Positions 18,015 to 26,313 of a DNA stretch of 64,000 nucleotides are shown piece after piece. This DNA is from Duganella sp. CF458 (GTDB taxonomy: Bacteria; Pseudomonadota; Gammaproteobacteria; Burkholderiales; Burkholderiaceae_D), in the NCBI RefSeq assembly GCF_900113115.1, contig NZ_FOOF01000001.1, positions 1 to 64,000 on the forward strand, in the 5' to 3' direction. Below the pieces are notes generated by a model. The model was not told the DNA's origin and did no database searches. It saw only the letters and a program-made list of their open reading frames with translations. The position numbers were made by a program, and so were the translations under genes. Positions within the stretch are counted from its first letter, which is position 1; the number at the start of each line of letters is the position of its first letter.

Positions 18015-19227
18015 GCGGCGCGGGTGCGCTCTGCACCCGCCCGACCCACCACACCGCGAAGAATATCAACGCCGAGGCGAGGATGCCGATGGTGCCATAG
18101 CCAAGCAAATGGCCGGCCGCATCGGTATGCACCAGCAAACCGCCGGCGAAGGCACCGATCCCGGTCCCCATCTGCTGCACCGCCGCGTTGGCGCTCAGGA
18201 AAGCACCGCGTCGTTGCGGCTCAGGGATGGTAGTCAACAGCGCCTGCATCGGCACGAAGCGGCCCGACATCGCCACCATGAAGAATGGGAAGAACAGCAT
18301 GATCGCCAGCAGCGGGATCTGCGGCATATGGGTCATGAACAGCGTCGGCATGATCGAGAACAGCGCCACCCAGCGGAACACATGGTGTTTGCCGGCCCGG
18401 TCCGACCATCCGCCGATCAGGCGTGAGCTGAACAAGGTTGCGATGCCGCCGCACAGGTAGACGTAGCTGATCTGCGCCGGCTCGATGCCGAGGTTCCCGA
18501 CCAGCATAGGCGAGATGAACGGAATGACCATCATGCCGCTGACCGTGACCACAAAGCACAGCAGGAAGCCGCGTAAGTGGGCGCCCACCGTAAACAGGCC
18601 GAACAGCTCGGGCAGCACGCGCGCCAATGGTACCGGTGCGTTTGCCAAGTGTGCCGTCATCGGTGGCAGTGCGCGGGCGGCAACCAGCCACACGATCATC
18701 GACAGCACGACCAGCAGGTAAAACGGCGACTGCCAGCCGAAGTGCGCGCCGAGCATGACGCCGATCGGCACGCCCGCGATCGCAGCCATGCTGAAGGAAG
18801 TCATCACGACGCCGGTGGCGGCGCCGCGGCGCTCCTGCGGAATCAGGTCGGCGATGATGGACATGCTGATCGCGCCCAGCACGCCGCCGGTCATGCCGGC
18901 AAAGGCGCGCGACAGTACCAGCACGTGGAAGTTCGGTGCCAGTGCGCAGGCCAGGTTCGACAGGTTGAACAGCATGAACACGGTCAGCTGCAGTCTTTTG
19001 CGGTCAAAGCGGTCGGCATAGGTCGCCGCCAACAGGCCGGAAAGTCCGGCGCACCAGGCATACGCCGATACAGCGCCGGAAACCTGGGCCGCCGAAATCG
19101 AGAACGCCTTCATCAGCTGCGGCGCGAGCGGCATCATGACCATGAAGTCCATGATGACGGTGAATTGTATGAACGCCAGCAGCCAGAGGACTGTGCGTTC
19201 GCGTTGTGGGGTGAGAGTCTGGGTCAT
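17992..19227 (-). CDS. MFS drug/metabolite efflux transporter (DHA1-like)
   Basis: A 411-residue major facilitator with twelve predicted membrane segments, motif A-like ADRFDRKRLQL after helix 2, and GGVLGAISMSIIADLIPQERRG, typical of the DHA1 proton antiporters. It exports an unknown compound. It follows a PadR-type repressor gene with a one-base TGATG overlap, so expression is probably controlled by that repressor. Confidence 0.9.
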   Translation of the reverse strand: MTQTLTPQRERTVLWLLAFIQFTVIMDFMVMMPLAPQLMKAFSISAAQVSGAVSAYAWCAGLSGLLAATYADRFDRKRLQLTVFMLFNLSNLACALAPNFHVLVLSRAFAGMTGGVLGAISMSIIADLIPQERRGAATGVVMTSFSMAAIAGVPIGVMLGAHFGWQSPFYLLVVLSMIVWLVAARALPPMTAHLANAPVPLARVLPELFGLFTVGAHLRGFLLCFVVTVSGMMVIPFISPMLVGNLGIEPAQISYVYLCGGIATLFSSRLIGGWSDRAGKHHVFRWVALFSIMPTLFMTHMPQIPLLAIMLFFPFFMVAMSGRFVPMQALLTTIPEPQRRGAFLSANAAVQQMGTGIGAFAGGLLVHTDAAGHLLGYGTIGILASALIFFAVWWVGRVQSAPAPLTARSPA

Positions 19228-19751
19228 CAGTTAAGGTCGTTAATTTCATTGATGGCGCGCTTGAGGATAGCGCGAATGGCATCGACGTGCTCGCGGGTAG
19301 TCCGGGGGCCGCGGCCACGGGTGATCACCGCGTCTTTCAGGGCATGCATCAGGGTGCGTAAGTCGCCGCCATCCCCGCCCCGCGCGTTCTCGACCAGGCG
19401 CGCCATATACGCGTCGACCATATTGCGGTTCTCGTCGAGGAACTGCTGCCCTTCCGGCAAGACCGAATACAGCTTCTTGTTGCCGTCCTTGACGATGTCG
19501 ACGTGGCCCATGTCGGCCATCATCGACAGCAGCGGGTAAATCGCGCCGGGGCTGGGCGAATAGCTGCCGCCGGTCAGCGTTTCCAGTTCCTTGATGATTT
19601 CGTAACCGTGGCGCGGCTTGTCGGCGATCAGTTGCAGCACGACGTAGCGCATGGCGCCCGCGTCAAACATCTTCGGGCCGCGGCCGCCGCCGCGCTGGTG
19701 ATGGTGGTGCTCATGGTGCAGCCGATGGTGGCCGCGGAAAAAATGGAACAT
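19227..19751 (-). CDS. PadR-family repressor with His-rich N-terminus (YqjI-like)
   Basis: A 174-residue PadR-type winged-helix repressor (AMRYVVLQLIADKPRHGYEIIKELE core, about residues 33-57; YSPSPGAIYPLLSMM recognition part) with a C-terminal dimerisation helix. The first 20 residues carry nine histidines (RGHHRLHHEHHHH), like the metal-binding extension of E. coli YqjI, a nickel/iron-responsive PadR protein. It probably represses its own operon with the MFS gene through the GATATATC repeats just upstream. Metal control is inferred from the histidines. Confidence 0.88.
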   Translation of the reverse strand: MFHFFRGHHRLHHEHHHHQRGGGRGPKMFDAGAMRYVVLQLIADKPRHGYEIIKELETLTGGSYSPSPGAIYPLLSMMADMGHVDIVKDGNKKLYSVLPEGQQFLDENRNMVDAYMARLVENARGGDGGDLRTLMHALKDAVITRGRGPRTTREHVDAIRAILKRAINEINDLN

Positions 19752-19767
19752 GGATCCTCCCGGGTAG

Positions 19768-19794
19768 TTAAGATATATCTCATTAAGATATATC
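19768..19794. promoter_or_regulatory. Candidate PadR operator: tandem TTAAGATATATC
   Basis: The 12-mer TTAAGATATATC occurs twice (19768-19779 and 19783-19794), 15 bases apart, and each copy contains the palindrome GATATATC. It lies 17-43 bases upstream of the padR start, where autorepression would occur. Confidence 0.6.
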
Positions 19795-19820
19795 GTAAAC
19801 TATTCCAAGAAGATTGCAAG

Positions 19821-19848
19821 CAAAAAAAACGGGCCTTGCGGCCCGTTC
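19821..19848 (-). terminator. Terminator of the glucokinase-hexR gene
   Basis: On the minus strand ACGGGCC pairs with GGCCCGT around a GCAA tetraloop, followed by at least eight T residues, immediately after the stop codon at 19849. Confidence 0.9.
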
Positions 19849-21723
19849 TTAGTTGTCGAGGTGGGAAATCTGCAATCGCCTGCTCTCCTGCACCGCGCCG
19901 TTGGCCTTGTGCTCGAGCACCAGTTCGGCGTTCTGCTCGTCCAGCGAGATGCCGACCGACAGGATGTCGATCAGCAGCAGTTGCAGGATGCGCGAAATCA
20001 TCGACAGGAAGGCGCTGCTGTCTTCCGCGTGGTCGACCGCCAGGCAGACCGTGGCCTTCTTGGCCAGCGGCGACTGGCTGCTGGTGATGGCGATGACGTC
20101 GGCACCGGCGTTGCGCGCCGACTCCACCGCTTCCAGCAGCTCCGGCAGCTTGCCGGAATTGGAGATGGCAATCACCACGTCGCCCGGCTTCAGCAGCTCG
20201 GAAGCCAGCTTGAACAAATGCGAGTCGCCGTAAGCCGCGGTCGGGATGCGGAAGCGGAAGAACTTGTGCTGTCCGTCCAGCGCCACCACGCGCGAATTGC
20301 CCATGGCGTAGAACTCGACCTTCTTGGCCTTGGACAGCAGTTCGATCGCGCGGTCCAGCGAATGCACATCCATCTGGTCGCGGAATTTCAGGATCGCGGA
20401 GACGGTGTTGTCGATCACCTTGGCACTCAGGTCGTGCGTGCTGTCGGACACGCGCACCTGGCTGTGGCGCACCGGGATGGCGCCGGTCAGGCTGGAGGCA
20501 AACTTCAGCTTGAAGTCGGCCAGGCCCTGGAAGCCCAGCGAGCGGCAGAAACGGATGACGGTCGGCTGCGACACTTCCGCCAGCCGGGCGATATCGGCAA
20601 TCGGTTCGTTCAGCACCAGGCGCGGTTGCTCGATCACCAGTTGCGCCACGCGCTGTTCGGCCGGGGTCAGCTCCGACTTCAGCGACTGTACGCGCTCCAT
20701 CAGCGTGTTGGCGCCGGTGCGGCCGCGCAGGTGTTCGGACAAAATCGTCGCCACGCCGTAGAAGGCCGGATTCGGCGTCGTGATCACATAGGTCGGGATA
20801 TCGGCCAGGTAGGACGAGAAACGGCCCTTGGCTTCAAAGCGGCTGCGGAACGGCGATTCCCTGAACCATTCGCCCATGCGCGGCACGATGCCGCCGCCGA
20901 TGAAGATGCCGCCGAAGGAACCCAGCGTCACCGCCAGGTTGGCTGCGGCGCCGCCCAGCATCGCGCTGAAGCATTCCAGCACTTCGATGCACAGTTCGTT
21001 CTTGTCTTTCAGCGCGCCGGCGATGATCTGCTGCGAGGTCAGGTCGCGCACACTCAGGCCGTTGCGGCGCGCCAGGGCGCGGTAGATGATCTCCATGCCC
21101 GGGCCGGAAATCAGGCGTTCGTTCGAGACGTGCGGCCAGGTCTGCCAGGCATATTGCAGGATCGCGTATTCGCGCTCGTCGGCCGGTGCGAAGTTGGTAT
21201 GGCCACCTTCGGAACCGAGGGTGACGAATCCGTCCGTGGTGGGGATCACGCCGGAGCAGCCAAGGCCAGTGCCGGGGCCGAGGACGCCGATCACCGAATT
21301 CTGCGCCGGGGAGCCGCCGCCGACCTGCATCAGGTCACCCGCCTTGAAGCCCGGAATGGCCATTGCCAGGGCGGTGAAGTCGTTCACCACCAGCAGGGTA
21401 TGCAGGCCCAGTTCACGCCGCACCTCGTCGGTGGAGAACTGCCAATCGCGGTTGGTCATGCGAATGTAGTCGCCATGCACCGGGTTGGCCAGCGCCAGCG
21501 CGCCGTGATTGAGGCTGATGTCTCCGTGGTCCGCCAGGTAGCTGCGCAGCAGCGGGACGATGCCGGTGAAGTCGTCGCACTGCAGCACGCGCACCGACTG
21601 GAACTCGCCGGGAGCGGTTTGCAGCGCCAGGCGCGCGTGGGTGGCACCGATGTCAGCCAGCAGGCGGGGGCCGTCCGCAAAAGCGGATCGGTTAGCTTTT
21701 GGGTCTGCCTCTATCTGTTTCAT
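19849..21723 (-). CDS. Glucokinase fused to HexR-type (RpiR) regulator
   Basis: A 624-residue fusion. Residues about 18-335 are a bacterial glucokinase (LLADIGATHARLAL phosphate loop, VVNDFTALAMAIP, LGPGTGLGCSGV, SEGGHTNFAPADERE), which makes glucose-6-phosphate. Residues about 345-420 are an RpiR helix-turn-helix (VSQPTVIRFCRSLGF). Residues about 455-590 are a SIS sugar-phosphate-binding domain (GDVVIAISNSGKLPELLEA). This bifunctional layout is known from Burkholderiales. HexR proteins sense 2-keto-3-deoxy-6-phosphogluconate. It lies downstream of the alpha-glucosidase gene but behind a terminator, with its own short leader. It is a candidate regulator of the TGTAGT-N3-ACTACA dyads. Confidence 0.95.
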   Translation of the reverse strand: MKQIEADPKANRSAFADGPRLLADIGATHARLALQTAPGEFQSVRVLQCDDFTGIVPLLRSYLADHGDISLNHGALALANPVHGDYIRMTNRDWQFSTDEVRRELGLHTLLVVNDFTALAMAIPGFKAGDLMQVGGGSPAQNSVIGVLGPGTGLGCSGVIPTTDGFVTLGSEGGHTNFAPADEREYAILQYAWQTWPHVSNERLISGPGMEIIYRALARRNGLSVRDLTSQQIIAGALKDKNELCIEVLECFSAMLGGAAANLAVTLGSFGGIFIGGGIVPRMGEWFRESPFRSRFEAKGRFSSYLADIPTYVITTPNPAFYGVATILSEHLRGRTGANTLMERVQSLKSELTPAEQRVAQLVIEQPRLVLNEPIADIARLAEVSQPTVIRFCRSLGFQGLADFKLKFASSLTGAIPVRHSQVRVSDSTHDLSAKVIDNTVSAILKFRDQMDVHSLDRAIELLSKAKKVEFYAMGNSRVVALDGQHKFFRFRIPTAAYGDSHLFKLASELLKPGDVVIAISNSGKLPELLEAVESARNAGADVIAITSSQSPLAKKATVCLAVDHAEDSSAFLSMISRILQLLLIDILSVGISLDEQNAELVLEHKANGAVQESRRLQISHLDN

Positions 21724-21769
21724 TGTCTTTTAAGTATTAGATAATGCCTTAAAGGCGGGAGGATACCCG

Positions 21770-21800
21770 AAAAACAAGGCCCCGTGCGTAGACGGGGCCT
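21770..21800 (-). terminator. Terminator of the cytoplasmic alpha-glucosidase gene
   Basis: On the minus strand AGGCCCCGT pairs with ACGGGGCCT across a six-base loop and is followed by TGTTTTTC. It separates the alpha-glucosidase gene from the glucokinase-hexR gene. It is somewhat leaky-looking, so read-through is possible. Confidence 0.75.
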
Positions 21801-21806
21801 GTTAAT

Positions 21807-23414
21807 TTATACCGCGTAGCCAAACCAGGCGCCGTAGCCCGGCAACTGGACCTCGCCGCCCGCCACTTCGCCCGGCAAACCAGGCTGTTCGAGCTTCTGC
21901 GCCCCCTGGGCCGCCGGCAGCGGGAAGTTGACCGGCGCGGCACCCAGGTTGAACACCGCGATCACGCTGCGTTCCCCTTCCAGGTCGCGCCGCAGGGCCA
22001 GCACCGGCTCCGGCGCGTCGTAGAACACGATGTCGCCGCGGGTCAGCTGCGGCATGGTCTTGCGCCAGGCGATCATGCGGCGCGCGAAGTTCAGCGGCGA
22101 ATCCGGATCTGCTTCCTGCACCGAAGCGGCGATAGCCTTGTGCTCTTCAGCCACCGGCAGCCATGGGGTGCCGGAAGTGAAGCCGCCATGCGCTCCGGTA
22201 GTCCAGGCGATCGGGGTGCGGCAGCCATCACGGCCCTTGAATTCCGGCCAGAAGGTCTTGCCATACGGGTCCTGGATCAGCTCAAACGGCACGTCGGCCT
22301 CGCTGAAGGCCAGTTCATCGCCCTGATACAGGCATGGCGTGCCTTTCAGCGACAACTGCATGGCCAGCACCAGCTTGGCGAAAGCCGCCTGGTTGCTCAT
22401 GCCGTTCCAGCGCGTCACCACACGCACCGCGTCGTGGTTGCCGACCGACCATGACGGCTGGCCGTCCTTGACGCGCGCCTTGAAGTCTTCCACCTGCTTG
22501 CGGATGTGACCTGCGCTGCTGTCGGCGGTCAGCAGGTTGAAGCTGTAGGCCATGTGCAGCTTGTTGCCGCCGGCGGTGTATTCAGCCATGACGGCCAAGG
22601 AATCGTCCGCGCCAACCTCGCCGATCGCCACCGCGCCATATTCGTCCAGCAGCACGCGCAGCTTTTCGAGGAAGGCGACGTTTTCAGGCTGGCTCTTGTC
22701 GTGGATGTGCGCCTGCATGCCGTAGGGGTTGGCGTCGCTCACGGTGGAAGTGTCGCGCACCAGGGCGGGCGGGTTGCTGCGCAACTGGCGGTCGTGGAAG
22801 TGGAAGTTGCAGGCATCCATGCGCACGCCGTCGACACCGCGCTTCAGCCAGAAGCGCAGGGCATCGATGTGGGCCTGCTGTACCTCCGGGTGATGGAAGT
22901 TCAGGTCAGGCTGGCTGACCAGGAAGTTGTGCATGTAGTACTGCTTGCGGCGCGAATCCCATTGCCAGGACGAGCCGCCGAACACGGACAGCCAGTTATT
23001 GGGGGGATTCCCGTCCGGCAGCGGATCGGCCCAGATATACCAGTCGGCTTTTGGATTGTCGCGCGAGGAACGGCTCTCCTTGAACCATGGATGGTCTTCG
23101 GAGGTATGGGACATGACCTGGTCGATCATGATCTTCAGCCCCAGGCTGTGGGCTTTGGCGATCATGCGGTCGAAGTCGGCCAGGGTGCCGAACATCGGGT
23201 CAACGTCGCAGTAATCGGCCACGTCGTAGCCAAAATCGCGCATCGGGGATTTGAAGAATGGGGAGATCCAGATGATGTCCACACCCAGCTTGGCGATGTA
23301 GTCGAGGCGATCGGTGATGCCATTCAGGTCGCCGATGCCGTCACCGTTGGTGTCAAGGTAACTGCGCGGATAAACCTGATAAATGATTGCTTCTTTCCAC
23401 CAAGGTGTGCTCAT
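21807..23414 (-). CDS. Cytoplasmic alpha-glucosidase (GH13 subfamily 23 type)
   Basis: A 535-residue GH13 alpha-glucosidase without signal peptide. It opens with PWWKEAIIYQVYPRSYLDTN and contains the catalytic aspartate in GVDGVRMDACN, the acid/base glutamate in AIGEVGAD, and the third acidic residue in VGNHDAVRV. It should split maltose and short maltodextrins to glucose, which the glucokinase encoded next phosphorylates. ATG at 23414 begins the family start MSTPWWKE; the longer frame is rejected. Two TGTAGT-type dyads lie upstream. Confidence 0.94.
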   Translation of the reverse strand: MSTPWWKEAIIYQVYPRSYLDTNGDGIGDLNGITDRLDYIAKLGVDIIWISPFFKSPMRDFGYDVADYCDVDPMFGTLADFDRMIAKAHSLGLKIMIDQVMSHTSEDHPWFKESRSSRDNPKADWYIWADPLPDGNPPNNWLSVFGGSSWQWDSRRKQYYMHNFLVSQPDLNFHHPEVQQAHIDALRFWLKRGVDGVRMDACNFHFHDRQLRSNPPALVRDTSTVSDANPYGMQAHIHDKSQPENVAFLEKLRVLLDEYGAVAIGEVGADDSLAVMAEYTAGGNKLHMAYSFNLLTADSSAGHIRKQVEDFKARVKDGQPSWSVGNHDAVRVVTRWNGMSNQAAFAKLVLAMQLSLKGTPCLYQGDELAFSEADVPFELIQDPYGKTFWPEFKGRDGCRTPIAWTTGAHGGFTSGTPWLPVAEEHKAIAASVQEADPDSPLNFARRMIAWRKTMPQLTRGDIVFYDAPEPVLALRRDLEGERSVIAVFNLGAAPVNFPLPAAQGAQKLEQPGLPGEVAGGEVQLPGYGAWFGYAV

Positions 23415-23441
23415 ATTCCCAATCCCGACAAAAAACAATTA

Positions 23442-23456
23442 TGTAGATAATATACA
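23442..23456. promoter_or_regulatory. TGTAGT-N3-ACTACA dyad upstream of alpha-glucosidase (proximal)
   Basis: TGTAGA-TAA-TATACA matches 9 of 12 positions of the dyad consensus and lies 28 bases upstream of the alpha-glucosidase start. It starts 77 bases from the second site, about seven helical turns. Confidence 0.45.
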
Positions 23457-23518
23457 TCATGAATAGGGGAAGTTCAAATACTATGATTCCTTAAAAATCA
23501 ACAACTTAGTATTTTTCA

Positions 23519-23533
23519 TGTAACCAAACTACA
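23519..23533. promoter_or_regulatory. TGTAGT-N3-ACTACA dyad upstream of alpha-glucosidase (distal)
   Basis: TGTAAC-CAA-ACTACA matches 10 of 12 positions. It lies in the gap shared with the divergent peptide-transporter gene, so it could affect either promoter. Confidence 0.55.
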
Positions 23534-23609
23534 TATAAGTGAAACCGGTAGTTGCCAACACAGGTGGCTTCGCATAGCATCGCGGCCATTATTCGAATCG
23601 GGAGACCTC

Positions 23610-25238
23610 ATGTCGACGCAAGAACTGGAACAGGGTAACGGGCCGATGCCCCGGCAAATCCCGTACATCATCACCAATGAAGCCTGCGAACGTTTCAGTT
23701 TTTACGGCATGCGCAACATCCTGGTGCCATTCCTGATCAGCACCCTGCTGCTGTTCATCCCTTCCGAACACCGCACCAGCGAAGCGAAGCATGTGTTCCA
23801 TACTTTCGTGATCGGCGTGTATTTCTTCCCGCTGCTGGGCGGCTGGCTGTCGGACCGCTACTTCGGCAAATACAACACGGTCTTCTGGTTCTCGCTGATT
23901 TATTGCGCCGGGCATGCCTGCCTGGCGCTTTTCGAAAACCATCTGGAAGGTTTTTATTTCGGCCTGTTCCTGATTGCCTTCGGCTCGGGCGGCATCAAGC
24001 CCTTGGTGGTGTCCTTCGTTGGCGACCAGTTCGACCAGACCAACAAGAAGAAGGCCAAGGTCGTATTCGATGCCTTCTACTGGAGTATCAACTTCGGCTC
24101 CTTCTTCGCTTCCCTGCTGATGCCGATCTTCCTGAGGGACTATGGCCCGGCTGTCGCTTTCGGCATTCCCGGCATCCTGATGTTCGTCGCCACCCTGGTG
24201 TTCTGGGCCGGCCGCAGGAAGTACGTGCACGTGCCGCCATCGGAGCCGAGCCAGGAATCCTTTAGCCGCGTCGCCAAGACTGCGCTGATGTCGGCGGCAC
24301 CGGGCCAATCCCGTCCGGGCCTGACTGTAGCCATGGTGGGCGTGGTCGCCGCGCTGGCGTCGCTGGCCATGACCCCATCCTGGGGTTTCGTGATCGCCGC
24401 CTGCACGGCGCTGGTACTGGTGATGGCCTTCGGCGGCATCGGCACTTCGATGCAGCTTGAACGCGCACGCGGCAAGCATAGCGACGAGGCGGTGGATGGC
24501 GTGCGTGCCGTGCTGCGCATCTTCATCGTGTTTGCGATGGTGACGCCGTTCTGGTCCCTGTTCGACCAGAAGGCTTCGACCTGGATCGTGCAGGCCAACG
24601 ACATGGTGCACCCGACCTACGAGATCCTGGGCTGGTCGTTCTCCTTCGTGCCGGCACAGATGCAGGCATTGAACCCGCTGCTGGTGATGCTGCTGATCCC
24701 GTTCAATAACATCGCCCTGTTCCCGCTGCTGCGCAAGCTGGGCATCGAGCCGACCCCGCTGCGCCGCATGGGCACGGGCATCTTCGTGTCGGCACTGGCC
24801 TGGGTGGTGATCGGCACGCTGCAAGTGGTGATGGATGGCGGCACGCCGGTATCCATGGCCTGGCAGGTCCTGCCTTATGCGCTGCTGACCTTTGGCGAAG
24901 TCCTGGTGTCGGCCACCGGCCTGGAATTCGCCTATTCGCAGGCGCCTGCGTCGATGAAGGGCGTGATCATGGCGCTGTGGTACCTGGCAGTCACCGTCGG
25001 CAACCTGTGGGTGCTGATCCTGAACGCCGGCGTGAAGAACGATGCCGTGTCGGCCTATATAAAGACTACCGGCTTCTCGGTGATGGCCTTCCAGATGTAC
25101 TTCTTCGCCGCCTTCGCCGCGCTGGTGGCGGGATGCTTCGCACTGTACGCGATGCGCTACAGGATGGTGGACTTCTACCGCAAGGAAGCGGAGCCGCAAG
25201 CCTGCTACGGCAGCACGCCCGAGCCTCAAAAGGCCTGA
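23610..25238 (+). CDS. POT-family proton-coupled oligopeptide transporter
   Basis: A 542-residue membrane transporter of the POT/PTR family, which imports di- and tripeptides with protons. The proton-coupling ExxERF motif is present in the first helix (NEACERFSFYGMR, about residues 22-34), followed by GGWLSDRYFGKYNTV and the family's later FSYSQAPASM-like segment (here AYSQAPASMKG). Fourteen membrane segments are plausible from length. ATG at 23610 follows GGGAGA. It is divergent from the alpha-glucosidase gene and ends in a strong terminator. Confidence 0.93.
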   Translation: MSTQELEQGNGPMPRQIPYIITNEACERFSFYGMRNILVPFLISTLLLFIPSEHRTSEAKHVFHTFVIGVYFFPLLGGWLSDRYFGKYNTVFWFSLIYCAGHACLALFENHLEGFYFGLFLIAFGSGGIKPLVVSFVGDQFDQTNKKKAKVVFDAFYWSINFGSFFASLLMPIFLRDYGPAVAFGIPGILMFVATLVFWAGRRKYVHVPPSEPSQESFSRVAKTALMSAAPGQSRPGLTVAMVGVVAALASLAMTPSWGFVIAACTALVLVMAFGGIGTSMQLERARGKHSDEAVDGVRAVLRIFIVFAMVTPFWSLFDQKASTWIVQANDMVHPTYEILGWSFSFVPAQMQALNPLLVMLLIPFNNIALFPLLRKLGIEPTPLRRMGTGIFVSALAWVVIGTLQVVMDGGTPVSMAWQVLPYALLTFGEVLVSATGLEFAYSQAPASMKGVIMALWYLAVTVGNLWVLILNAGVKNDAVSAYIKTTGFSVMAFQMYFFAAFAALVAGCFALYAMRYRMVDFYRKEAEPQACYGSTPEPQKA

Positions 25239-25244
25239 GGCCGC

Positions 25245-25267
25245 AGCCCGCTTCGGCGGGCTTTTTT
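25245..25267 (+). terminator. Terminator of the POT transporter gene
   Basis: AGCCCGC pairs with GCGGGCT around a TTCG tetraloop and is followed by TTTTT, six bases after the stop codon. Confidence 0.93.
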
Positions 25268-25359
25268 GTTCCTGCCGTGGGCGCTCGCCAACAGCCGCTT
25301 TGCATTGTATGCTCTCTGGTACAAGTTAAAAGTTAGCGGACTTTGACCGGCTGATACGG

Positions 25360-26145
25360 ATGAGCACTCTGCGCGCCTTGCTGTTGTGCCTGGCCATGAC
25401 GGCCTGCCCCGCCCACTCGCAGGTGGTCGAACTGCGCGTGGCCTTCGAAGACAAGGATACTTACGACCATACCGGCGCCGGTACGGCAATTCCGGATAAT
25501 CCGGGAGTTGCGGTGGAAATGGTCGCCATGCTGCCTTCGCGCGTACCGCGCCTGAAACTTCAATTCTCACGCAAGCCATGGGCACGCTGCCTGGCAGAAC
25601 TGGAATCGGGCGCCGTGGATGCCGTGTTCTCCAGCAGCTTCAAGCCCGAGCGAACCAGGATGGGCGTGTACCCGATGCGCGACGGCAGGGAAGACCGGCG
25701 CTTCCGGATCGACACCAAAACTTACAGCCTGTACCGCCTGGCCGATTCAGCGCTGGCCTGGGATGGCAAGCGTTTCTCATCGCCGCCGAGACTGGTCGCA
25801 ATGCGCGGCTACGCCATCGTCGACGACCTGCGCCGGATGGAGGTCCAGGTCAACGAAATCAGCAGCACGGAGGACGCCTTCCGCATGCTGCTGGTGGGCC
25901 GCGCCGACGGCCTGGCGCAATTAAGCGAAGTAGGTGACTACGTGCTGCGCAAGAATCCCGAGTTCGCCCGCATTGTCAAAGTCTCGCCACCGTTAGCCAG
26001 CAAGGACTACTATCTGCAGTTCAGCCACCAGTTCCAGCAAAAATACCCTGAACTGGTCAGCGAGGCCTGGAAAGCGCTGGCCGACATCCGGCAGGCGGAA
26101 CATGAACGGCTGACAGCGAAGTACCTGAAGCAGTACGCCGACTAG
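25360..26145 (+). CDS. Periplasmic solute-binding protein, family 3 type
   Basis: A 261-residue exported protein with a signal peptide (MSTLRALLLCLAMTACPAHS; the MTAC could be a weak lipobox) and an extracellular solute-binding family 3 fold (RVAFEDKDTY start of the first lobe, then ELESGAVDAVFSSS and LLVGRADGLAQL). These proteins bind amino acids or act as sensors. No permease or ATPase is adjacent, so it may be a stand-alone binding protein. The gene has its own upstream region and is followed by a 168-bp gap with a candidate sigma-54 promoter. Confidence 0.8.
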   Translation: MSTLRALLLCLAMTACPAHSQVVELRVAFEDKDTYDHTGAGTAIPDNPGVAVEMVAMLPSRVPRLKLQFSRKPWARCLAELESGAVDAVFSSSFKPERTRMGVYPMRDGREDRRFRIDTKTYSLYRLADSALAWDGKRFSSPPRLVAMRGYAIVDDLRRMEVQVNEISSTEDAFRMLLVGRADGLAQLSEVGDYVLRKNPEFARIVKVSPPLASKDYYLQFSHQFQQKYPELVSEAWKALADIRQAEHERLTAKYLKQYAD

Positions 26146-26259
26146 GCACGGCGGATATCCGCACAAGCCTGGGCGGGATTCCGGAATTTCAGCCGGCAGG
26201 CCACCGGCGTGCGCTGCGCGCCCCGTTGCAAATCAAGGACTTGCGCGCAATCAATCTAC

Positions 26260-26275
26260 TGGCATGGAAGCTGCT
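26260..26275 (+). promoter_or_regulatory. Candidate sigma-54 promoter of the ABC transporter operon
   Basis: TGGCATGGAAGCTGCT keeps the invariant GG and GC doublets at the right spacing (consensus TGGCAC-N5-TTGCW, two mismatches). It ends 38 bases before the start of the binding-protein gene. The palindrome TTGCGCGCAA (26241-26250) lies ten bases upstream. A sigma-54 activator is encoded in the same gene run at 30.6 kb. Confidence 0.55.
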
Positions 26276-26313
26276 AATAGCTGGTCACAACACCCCTTAC
26301 CCAGGAGACCAGC

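Noticed and set aside
21724-21769. TGTAGT-type dyad in front of the glucokinase-hexR gene
   Set aside because: None was found in the 46-bp leader, so autoregulation by the proposed dyad is not supported at this spot.
23589-25229. Long open frame (546 codons) antisense to the POT transporter
   Set aside because: Low-complexity His/Gln/Arg composition and no motifs; the plus strand encodes a complete transporter with the ExxERF motif.
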